Assembly: GCA_905250125.1 (NCBI GenBank)
Contig: CAJNOL010000363.1
Coordinates: forward strand, 84,376-148,375
Source: Rotaria sordida
Taxonomy: Eukaryota; Rotifera; Eurotatoria; Philodinida; Philodinidae
Direction of reading: 5' to 3'
Length of the DNA: 64,000 nucleotides
This document shows, piece by piece, positions 55,740 to 64,000 of this stretch. Position numbers and translations under genes: made by a program. The stretch's first letter is position 1, and every line of letters begins with the position of its first letter. The notes beneath the pieces are model-generated. The model was not told the origin of the DNA, did no database searches, and worked only from the letters and a program-made list of their open reading frames with translations.

Positions 55740-58700
55740 AATAAAGAATAAAGAATAAATAATACGAAAATCTTTTATTGATCATATTCGAGCAATAAAG
55801 TGTTTATTTCTCTTCACCATGTTTTTGTAGGAATGGCATTGTACTGTTAAACTAAGAAATAACTTAACCGTCTCGTATTAAGTTAAAAATATAAGATACT
55901 ATTGAACGAGTACTTCCTAAATTATTATACACCTAGTATTTTCAAAATTTCTTCACTATGATTCGTTTGATTAAAAAACTATTTGTATCTAAAAATAGAG
56001 TTTGAAATCCTGCATATGATAGTATATTTTACTTAACGAATATAGTCTCTTCCGTTTTATTTTTGATCAGACATAAAAGTACTGTAAAGTTAAATATAGA
56101 ATGTAAAATTTTTTCATTTCCAATTTTTTCGATAAAATATTTTATTTCGTTTATTAATATTGTTATATGGTCCCAATTCATAACTTCACCAAGTCTATTC
56201 TGTGAATAATAATTCAATGAAGACTCCATATTGTGAAAACGGCCTCAGTTTTAATGATTAAGCGCGGTTTTGATAGAAAAATTATTGATGATTTCATGAC
56301 AACAAAAATGGCTGAATGATTAATTAGAATATTTTATTTCTACATATTAAAATAACTATTTTCCAAAACGAATGACATCAAAACTATTTTTAGAATTAGA
56401 TAGTTTATTACATGTAAAGCATACTTTTCTTTGATCCCTCTAAATCAATAGAAATCGAAGTATTTTACGAATTATGTAACATTAACTTCATGATCAGTAA
56501 CGAAGAGCTAATAACTATAAAGTAAGTAGTACTTATCTGTAAAATTCTATCTGAATTTTCGCTTAGTATATTCCTCGACAGGCTTTTTTTTTAATTCAAT
56601 ATTGTAGTTAGTAAAAATTGACAAATATTGTGCAATATTTTAGTATAGGTCGGAAAACTTCATGATCATCATTTGGCATGTACATGAGATTTATTACAGA
56701 ACAAACTGATGATAATTGCTTGTCAATAGGTTTATCGGAAAGCATTTGAATAGAGTATAAATTATATGTATTTATTTAAAAATTTTTCTAGATATACTTT
56801 GAATTCAAATTTATTAATAGTCTTTAATTGCTATGACACAAAAAGAAGAGTCTAATGCCAAAAAATGTCGTTAGATAAATGTTTAAGAGTTAAGAGTAAC
56901 AACTAGAAATCATGTTTTTCTTTTGATACTATCAAAACTATATTAGTCTCATAAAGAAGCAAGATAAATGAAGAAGTTTAATTACTCTTTGTATCTTCTT
57001 AATTTGATAAAGACAAAATATGTTTCATAGAATTAAATAATCAGATATATATTTAACTTAGTTCAATAGAATAACTAATACAACAATCTATTAAAGTCAA
57101 CGTGGGTAATTCCAGAATCAGTGCACCAAATTATGTTGAAAGACGTTGAGATATCGATAATTTTGGAAAATAAGATAGAAACTGAGGCTATAAATAGGAG
57201 TGGGAGTCATATTATTCCCATCCGATTTTTCAATCAACCAAATGACTACTTTGAAAGAAATAATGATGTTTATAAAACTTGACTAAACGTTTAAATAAGT
57301 CGAAAAAATGTGATTCTGCAAATGATTTTTTGTCAAAAATCTCGAGTTCGATTTTGTTTTTGCTCATAATGGAGATCTGTTTCCAAACAATAGATGAACA
57401 TTGTGTAACTCAGTTAAATCACGAGAACTAGACTTTCTTTGAGTGAAGATCTTCTTTTCAAACAGATTCATCTACATACTGTTTTCTTCAAAAATTTTTT
57501 ATTTTATTATACTATCTTGAAGTTTACATAGAAAACTTTGATTTTCATTATTATTTTCAACTAACATAGAATAACTTACAACAGATTTCGATCTATGATA
57601 ATTAATGAAAATATTGTTAGATTATTTTAATAACTTTGAAAAATAATTTCCGTTGATTATTTTGAAAAAAAAAAAACTTCTAATAATATTAATTAGATCA
57701 ATAGTGAATTGATTGAAGTTATAAATCGAATTAACTCGATTGATTTGAGAATAAACTACTAATATTTTATATTAATAATTCATTATCATATACTCAAAAT
57801 AGTTCTTTTTTCAGCAATAAAATCAATTTGAATAGACAGACTTATCTCGTTTAAAACTGTTAAACTTTTTGTGAATGTGTTTTTTAATCTACTAATTCAA
57901 AGTACAATGATTATAGTAAAAATTCTTTATTTCAAGTAATGAAGTAGATCATATCATAGCAAAAAATAAAACAATACCTATATTATGAATAGGATTATTA
58001 AATCTATCTTTTATTTTAAGATCAATAACCTTATCCTATAGATCTTTCAATGTTATGTTGTCATTTTTATATATTTGAAGTTAAACGAAGTGTATTTAAT
58101 ACTATTATTAATCATGAAATAATTTTTATGAAGTTTTCATTGTTTTTTTTTTCTTTTCTAATTAAATTTTAATTAGACATAGATATTTATTTCAAGAGAA
58201 TTGCTTGAAGTAATTTTATCACATTTGAGCATATATCTTTGACGTATATAGAAAATCTTTAGCTTTAGGCTATCATAAGTCAAAAAGACGTCGATCTACA
58301 TAATTTTCTCTACTAACTTACGATAGGTTTTTTTTTGTTTTGATCATAAGATGTGATATTGAAAGAAAAATTGATCAAAGAATTTTTCGACTTCAAATAT
58401 TGTTTATTTTTGTCGAAATGATTACTTCCTTTTTGACATATTCAATGTTTGAAAAAAAAACGTTTTGAAACATCATTATAGGGTTATAAAAAAAAATGTT
58501 TTTTTTTCTTAAATAAATAATAATAATAATGATCTCTATGTGTAGCCTTGATATAGTCTTAAAAATAGATTCGTATTTACGTGTTAGAACATTTTCTCTT
58601 CGTATTTTTCTTCTGTTAATAATGATTGTAATTATTATATCTATTAAAATAACGTGTGTATGTTGTCTATGTAGTGCTATTTAGAACTAAAAGCAAGCAT

Positions 58701-60457
58701 TAAAATATATCTTTTCTAATCATACTCATTCACATATTTAATTAGACCTGCATCAATAAACTAATTTAATTTTCTTTCATCGGTTCAATGACGATCAATG
58801 AAATAGATTTAGACAAAAAAAGAAAACTATTAGATAAAAAATTTCATTCTAATTAACGTTCAAAACATTCATTAATTATTTTATGTCTGACGTCGATCGA
58901 TTTACATACGTCATCAACGATAAAGACTTATAATTATATGAGTCAAAGTGTGTGTTTATTATAAGGACGTTACACTATCAATTTCATATATTTTATTGTA
59001 AGAAAATATTAGTTTAGAATAAATCGTATATATAATTAGGTTTATGATTCTTTTATGTTATCTTATATCATGAATTTCAATTGAATGAAACAAATTTGAT
59101 TCAATATTCTTGTTTTTTTCTTTTTTTGTTATTGTGTAAATTTGATCATTAATGTGAATATTTATTAAAATATTAGAGATAACAAATTTTTATCAATGTA
59201 ATAAAACAAGAATTTTTTTCTATCTACTGATCCATGTTCATTCATTTCTCTGACTTCATTAGTTAGTCTTTATTCTGTTATTCTTTTGGTTTGTTCTTAG
59301 ACTAGAATTGAATAGATGAAGAGCGGAACAAGAACGAGAGAAGAGTGGTAGGATAGAAAAGAAAACTTGACAAACTTAATTATCTTTATCTATCGATTCT
59401 TCGTCTTCTTTTGCTCACGATTAAATATAACAAAAAAAAAAAAGAATCAAATCTGTATAAGTTGAATATTAGACAAAAATTATTTGTGTTCGGATAACTG
59501 ATATGAACATATATATATGGTAAATCTAAATTTTCAGTTTTTTTCTTTTACTATTTGTGCATATATATTTTTTCAATCGTTATTCATTTGCTATATAAAC
59601 TGAAGTTGACGTCTAGTTAAGACTATGAACAACGTCACGAACTCAATTACGGGTTAAAGTCGTGCGCATTGAGCGTGCAATTATCAAACGTTATATATAT
59701 ATTCGTCTTTCTTGTCAGGAAACTATTTCATGTTAGTTGACATGTAAGCTCCTGCGTTGTAGCATCACACATTTTCTTTTTTTATCCGCCCTATGTTCCG
59801 CATTAAAAGCAATTTTTTATGACCATATTTTTTTTCTTCTCCCCTTCAGAGAAAAAAAAACAATGTGACGACAACATACCTAAAGATGTAGGAGGAAAAA
59901 AGAAAAAAAGGAATTGCAAATTTAATTTTCATAAGATGAATATTTCAGACAGAATGATAAAAAATGCATTCGAATGCAATAAGATAAATTAGATGTTACA
60001 ATCGACTATTCATTTTTTTCGGAAGAATCGCTTTCATCATTCATATTATTTCAAGTAGGTTTATGTTCATCTATCAATATAATATCTATCTATTTATAGT
60101 ATTATGGTTATTATTATTATTATCGACTGAACTTGTCTTCTTATTCTTTTGATGAGTGAACCACTAGATTATTAAACTGATGTTACGTGTATAAGCACAC
60201 TTAATAGATGAAAATAGATCGACAAAAAAAGAATTATATTGAGTATGTGGAAAAAAAAAATCTGATAATATTTCAAAAATACTTAGAAAGAAATATCTAT
60301 AGTTAATAGACTCTATATGATTCTAAAGTTTAACTAGAAGTAGATCTCTATAAAATTATTATTTTAATATAATGTGTCTGAAAATTTCGTGACAGTATCA
60401 TATAAATTTGTAAATGCTCTCGTGTTCATCATCAATATTCTTTATTTTAGATTTGCA
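55740..60457. other. long AT-rich region without a gene
   Basis: In 4.7 kb no exon chain, RNA gene or long inverted repeat was recognised. Positions 57487-57625 resemble 43130-43360 (dispersed repeat). About 59630-59700 is slightly richer in GC (AACGTCACGAACTCAATTACG) without an open frame. Confidence 0.5.
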
Positions 60458-61318
60458 ATGAATACAACTCCTATACCACCATATTTTAATAAATCTGCAT
60501 ATATTGCATTATCATGTTTAATTGCTTTTGCTATTGTTATAACAATATGTATTATTAAACAATTCATATGGGATCCATTATTATCAAAACAATTTAAAAT
60601 TCTTCGACCAGTTTTATCTGAATCTGTTCGTAAATTATCAACATCATTTTATCGACCATCATCAACAAATACTTCAATTTTATCAACTCATCAATCATTC
60701 TCTGATATTTCTGTTAAAACAAATGATCCACCATTATTATCACGTAAAAATTTAATTACTATGACACAAAGTTTACCATCAGATTGTAATTCAAATGAAT
60801 CAAAAACAAATAAATTATCTAGTCGTTCTTATGGTTCATCATCATCGAATACTTATGCATATATAAATTATGGTTCTGGTACATTAGATGATGAACAAAC
60901 AAATATTCCAACTTTATATTTTAGTTTTCAATATAATCCACCATTAAAAACTGTAAAATTAAATGTACAAAATTTACGTCATATGAATAAATTTCATAAT
61001 GTAATAAATTATAATGCATATATATTAATTCGATTTTTTTTAAAACCAAAAATAACTGATAAATCACATGAAACATCACCACAACGTTATCAAAATTGTA
61101 TTCGTTTTGGTGAAGCATTTATTATATTAAGTAATATTCAACCAACAGATATACTTAATTATGAAATAAAATTTTCAATTATATTAATAACAAATGGAAA
61201 TATGTATGAAATAGCTGATGCTATTTATTCAATGAATGATGATTATTTAACAAATGTTTTATTTGTTGAAAGAACATTACCATTACATTTTAAATTAATT
61301 GAAAGTGAAATTAAATAA
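60458..61318 (+). CDS. single-pass membrane protein with a synaptotagmin-like C2 fold
   Basis: A single-exon frame of 286 residues from the ATG at 60458. The frame is open further upstream, but TTTATTTTAG just before the ATG looks like an acceptor of a 5' leader intron. A helix YIALSCLIAFAIVITICII (about residues 15-37) is followed by a Ser/Thr-rich basic linker and a C2-like segment: PTLYFSFQYNPPLKTVKLNV, YNAYILIRFFLKP, FGEAFIILSNI, LNYEIKFSIIL. Topology (short N-terminus, helix, linker, C2) matches synaptotagmins, but only one C2-like unit exists and the Asp residues that bind calcium are not in place. Calcium-independent membrane or protein binding is the likely mode. Extreme A/T-rich codon use matches host genes. 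Confidence is moderate in the family and high that it is a gene. Confidence 0.65.
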   Translation: MNTTPIPPYFNKSAYIALSCLIAFAIVITICIIKQFIWDPLLSKQFKILRPVLSESVRKLSTSFYRPSSTNTSILSTHQSFSDISVKTNDPPLLSRKNLITMTQSLPSDCNSNESKTNKLSSRSYGSSSSNTYAYINYGSGTLDDEQTNIPTLYFSFQYNPPLKTVKLNVQNLRHMNKFHNVINYNAYILIRFFLKPKITDKSHETSPQRYQNCIRFGEAFIILSNIQPTDILNYEIKFSIILITNGNMYEIADAIYSMNDDYLTNVLFVERTLPLHFKLIESEIK

Positions 61319-61587
61319 ATAGATACTTATTTATTTGTTTATTGTTGTATTGTATCGACAAAAAAAAACAAGAAATCATCTAACAAACGAATAGATAGTC
61401 ATATTTATTATCATCTTTATTCATATTGGCTATGACTTCTTAAAGAGTCTCATGTCGTACGTCTGTTCACATTACTGCCGATATATCGTGACACTCATAA
61501 GAATCGGCAGTAGTACTTTCAATTAACCGAGAAGAAAACAGTTTCAGAATATATTTTACTAATAAAAAGTTTTTCAGCGCCATCTAT

Positions 61588-61640
61588 AACAAAAGCTGTT
61601 AGCGCAATCCTTGCAGGATTAAAATGTTAAATACGATGTA
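61588..61640. repeat. dispersed hairpin repeat, GCTGTTAGCGCAATCC family
   Basis: AGCTGTTAGCGCAATCCTTG, then CAGGATTAAAATGTTAAATACGATG. The core AATCC-TTGC-AGGATT forms a small hairpin. Copies lie at 49377-49430 and, more diverged, 62521-62570. Confidence 0.6.
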
Positions 61641-61647
61641 GCTATTG

Positions 61648-61708
61648 TGGGATGTGGATGTGAGTGTGATGTCAGGCAATCCATTCTTAAGAGCCACATC
61701 CACACCCT
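61648..61708. repeat. telomere-like palindrome
   Basis: GGGATGTGGATGTGAGTGTG on the left faces CCACATCCACACCC on the right across about 30 bp. It stands 8-10 bp downstream of the hairpin repeat copy. Confidence 0.6.
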
Positions 61709-62203
61709 CATCATCGTCTCGATCACTACACATATACTCAAAAGACTAATGCGTCAAACTATGGCATCGAAGCCGTTATCACGCATTAATATCTAGGTGA
61801 ATTAAGAAAGTTAATTATATACGCTTTGAAAACGCTTACTGTTGCCAAACAAAACTACAGTTAGATCGAGCAAGAGAGCCTTTGCAATTGTATACAGAGT
61901 GACGAAATTTTACCAATATTTGACTGGGCATACCGTCGATTATGATTATTGATTATCAATTGCTACTGTCTATGTACAATTCAGTTAACGGAATCTCGAT
62001 CATAACAGCAAACAGGCTTCAACAGTAGGAGATCTGCCTTATGAGATACAGCCACACTAATCGGTGGAAACCGACTCAACTCTATGTTGATGCTGATACA
62101 CTTCCGAGGCTTTAAGTAGGTCCGAAAGAATGATAAGTTGATACTATTAAAAGCGGATCAGCATTGAAAAACACTAGTTTTCACTTGATAATACTATCCT
62201 TTT

Positions 62204-62290
62204 GTGGTTGATGGCACTTGTAAGACTATAGAAGAATGTTATCCAGGTAGTTCAGGAAACAGTTGTTTATCGTTTAAATTTGTATGTATT
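62204..62290 (+). pseudogene. possible Cys-rich secreted protein exon fragment
   Basis: The stretch VDGTCKTIEECYPGSSGNSC has the spaced Cys pattern seen in small Cys-rich modules of secreted animal enzymes. It then runs into low-quality coding sequence. No signal peptide or partner exon was found. It may be a fragment of a secreted hydrolase gene. Confidence 0.25.
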
Positions 62291-62520
62291 GTTCAAAAAA
62301 AATTCTGTTTATCACACTTAATCGCTGTATACATACTGACTTCAACGATAAAATGCCGTTTCCTCAACAAGTTGGATAGTGGTCATTTTTTCGCGATGAT
62401 GACAATGGTATACAAAGTAGTTCATGACTCATGAAGATCGGGAATATAAATGGTGATGGATTTTTATGTCTGATTTTCCTCTTTTGAAGATTCTTATGAT
62501 TTTTCGTTGAATTACACGTT

Positions 62521-62570
62521 AAACTATTATAGTGCACTTCGTGCAGGATTAAAGTGTGAAACATGATGTA
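62521..62570. repeat. diverged third copy of the hairpin repeat
   Basis: The sequence GTGCACTTCGTGCAGGATTA, followed by AAGTGTGAAACATGATG, parallels GCGCAATCCTTGCAGGATTA and AACACGATG of the other copies. Confidence 0.45.
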
Positions 62571-63209
62571 ACTGCTATTGCTAATCACCAGGAATTTGTT
62601 TTATTCAGTTTAATTTGAAGAAATTTCTTCATCATTCTGTTACTTGATTCTCCAGATATGTAATAAGAAAGTAGTTAACTAGACGATGTTGAGACACGGT
62701 CTTTGATTGTATATCAACAAAAATATATCACTATCTCTGATAAAACAGAGAGACAAGTTTATTTTTTAGTTTTCTTCACCATGATCATAACGAGCAAGAA
62801 TCTTAAAAACACATTTGTGTAACTAAAAGCATTCTCCATCAGGATTAGTAGGCCCAAAGACCTGAACGTAACAACTTGAATGACGATTTGCAAAAAATGA
62901 AGACGATCAAAACCAAATTTTTCATATCTATTCAAAGGATTTGAGAAAATTTTTTATTGAATAGAGCAAAATCATACGTCTCCGATCTTTCCATGAACTT
63001 TCTCTATCGAATGCCTTTTGAGCTCTCCGTAAATTGAAAACAAGTCGATGAAGGAAGTATCTGGAAAGTTAGGTGATGCTCTATTTTCTTCTATCAAATA
63101 AAAATTTTTTTTCAAAGATCTTAATGCAAGTAATTCTGTTGAAGTCTTCAAACTGGCTACTGCTGATAGAGAATTCTTTCAGCTATACAAATGTTTTATA
63201 TTTCAATAT

Positions 63210-63395
63210 TCATTTCAGACCGTATTTCACAAAAAACATAATATTAGATACAATACATGGAATCATTTTCTTACATGCTTTCATCTGATTTTGACTTATT
63301 TGAGTGTCGATGGTGTCTTTGATCATCGGATCCAAAGCTTTCTCAAATTCTTCTGATGATTTATTAAAAATAATTTCTTCTATGAGTGTTGTCAT
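63210..63395 (-). CDS. unrecognised 61-codon frame, possible exon
   Basis: The minus frame starts MTTLIEEIIFNKSSEEFEKA and is acidic and helical in character. A TTTTTTCAG acceptor-like site lies just before the ATG, and a GCAT/GTAAGA donor-like site lies inside (about 63275). It may be an internal exon of a gene whose other parts I could not find. Confidence 0.25.
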   Translation of the reverse strand: MTTLIEEIIFNKSSEEFEKALDPMIKDTIDTQISQNQMKACKKMIPCIVSNIMFFVKYGLK

Positions 63396-63510
63396 TATCT
63401 GAAAAAAGGTTGTATAAAAAATGTGTTTTATTTCTATGTCATTTTGTACTGTGATTCCAAAATAATATGATGCAATAGAATAGATGAGTCATTCATTTGT
63501 CATAAAACTA

Positions 63511-63530
63511 TTGGGTTGGCAAGAAAGTTT
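63511..63530 (+). mobile_element. mariner-type terminal inverted repeat (single end)
   Basis: TTGGGTTGGCAAGAAAGTTT preceded by TA matches the ends of mariner elements (TTRGGTYGGCAA). Neither a matching right end nor transposase was found before the window stops, so it is a truncated or incomplete copy. Confidence 0.6.
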
Positions 63531-63739
63531 TGCGTCTGTTTTTATTATCTTAACACATTGCTGTAACTTTTTTATTTGATAAGCTATCGACTTGATTTGA
63601 GTGCCAATGGAAAGAATATTGTGTCGTGAGTAGTTATTTTATTCTTTTGGTTGGGTTTCATACTATTCCTATTACAATTTGTGATGTAATGACTATGATG
63701 TCATATGACCATGAGCCCACGTGACCACTCGTTGTTCAG

Positions 63740-63900
63740 TGTTGGAGTACGTTCTGGAATTTTCTATGGTTTCTATTCCTCTTTCGTGGATGAGTTCTTG
63801 CGTAATGTTCTAGAATGTTCTATTTTCAACACTATATATATAGGCTGTCCGCTGTTACGCGTTCATTCTTTTCTCAGTTGTTCAGTTGTACATAGGCATG
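63740..63900 (+). promoter_or_regulatory. heat-shock-element promoter, possibly an LTR
   Basis: Two perfect three-unit heat-shock elements of the TTCnnGAAnnTTC form lie at 63752-63764 (TTCTGGAATTTTC) and 63808-63820 (TTCTAGAATGTTC), followed by a TATATATATA box at 63833-63842. The segment begins TGTTGGAG, a common first sequence of Copia-type LTRs. It therefore may be an LTR rather than a host heat-shock gene promoter. No gene follows; a GTTCGG satellite takes over at about 63907. Confidence 0.65.
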
Positions 63901-63906
63901 CAGCGA

Positions 63907-64000
63907 ACCCGAACTCGAGTTCGGAGTTCGGACCGAACGGTTCGGAGTTCGGGTTTGGGTTCGGGTTCGAGTTCGGTGTTAGGGTTCGGGTTCGGAGTTC
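63907..64000. repeat. GTTCGG-type satellite at the window edge
   Basis: Degenerate hexamer-like units (GGTTCGGGTTCGGAGTTC) run to the end of the window, with an inversion point at GACCGAACGGTTCGG (about 63934). Much richer in GC than the flanks. It is truncated by the window edge. Confidence 0.75.

Overview
The window looks like a metazoan nuclear genome scaffold, most probably from a bdelloid rotifer. It is strongly AT-rich. Genes are small and split by short GT-AG introns of about 50-100 bp. Single-copy animal orthologues (SLC4A11, TMUB1/2, Rab27, eIF4E3, COMMD10, an NRF2/CNC factor) sit among lineage-type ADP-ribosyltransferase (ART) genes fused to TPR or NHL repeats. GTGTGG/CCCACA tracts also occur, and these match the telomere repeat unit I recall for bdelloids. 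The species call is inference; no rRNA or tRNA gene was recognised.

Layout. 1-4.2 kb: AT-rich, no convincing gene. 4.2-6.2 kb (-): broken ART-TPR gene. 6.8-7.2 kb: telomere-like tracts. 7.3-7.8 kb (-): small unrecognised 4-exon gene. 7.9-10.5 kb (-): two tandem decayed MAP-kinase-like copies. 10.5-16.5 kb: a run of non-autonomous inverted-repeat elements (one holding a 33-bp minisatellite) around a small TATA-driven EF-hand-loop gene. 17-18.4 kb (+): TMUB1/2. 18.9-20.5 kb (-) and 20.7-23.6 kb (+): Rab27 and eIF4E3, divergent over 204 bp. 24.4-25.3 kb: foldback element. 28.2-35.5 kb (+): 19-exon SLC4A11-type transporter with a candidate alternative first exon and a 100-N assembly gap. 37.8-39.5 kb (-): CNC-bZIP (NRF2-like) gene. 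41.5-42.8 kb (-): COMMD10. 43.6-44.5 kb: large palindrome. 46.3-48.4 kb (+): aldo-keto reductase. 49.6-50.1 kb (-): truncated ART-TPR 3' end joined to a telomere-like palindrome. 51.2-53.7 kb (+): ART-NHL gene. 55.1-55.7 kb (+): secreted CAP/SCP protein. 55.7-60.4 kb: AT-rich, empty. 60.5-61.3 kb (+): membrane-anchored C2-like protein. 61.5-64 kb: repeats, a mariner-type end, a heat-shock-element promoter or LTR, and a GTTCGG satellite at the edge.

Exon chains were assembled by eye. In ten multi-exon genes (SLC4A11, CNC, TMUB, Rab27, eIF4E3, COMMD10, AKR, CAP, ART-NHL and the 7.3-kb gene) the exon lengths sum to a multiple of three with GT-AG borders, which gives independent support. The left and central parts carry conserved housekeeping or regulatory genes. 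The 49-56 kb part and the 4-6 kb part carry lineage-specific, less AT-rich ART, NHL and CAP genes beside telomere-like palindromes, as in the gene-poor, rearranging subtelomeric or accessory DNA of bdelloids. The most notable observations are: complete KEAP1-type degron motifs in the CNC gene, one created exactly at an exon junction; an ART-NHL protein produced only by splicing; a recurring short palindrome built of telomere-like repeats, once fused to a gene break; a 33-bp hairpin minisatellite carried inside a 13-bp-TIR transposon; and paired perfect heat-shock elements over a TATA box at the right edge.
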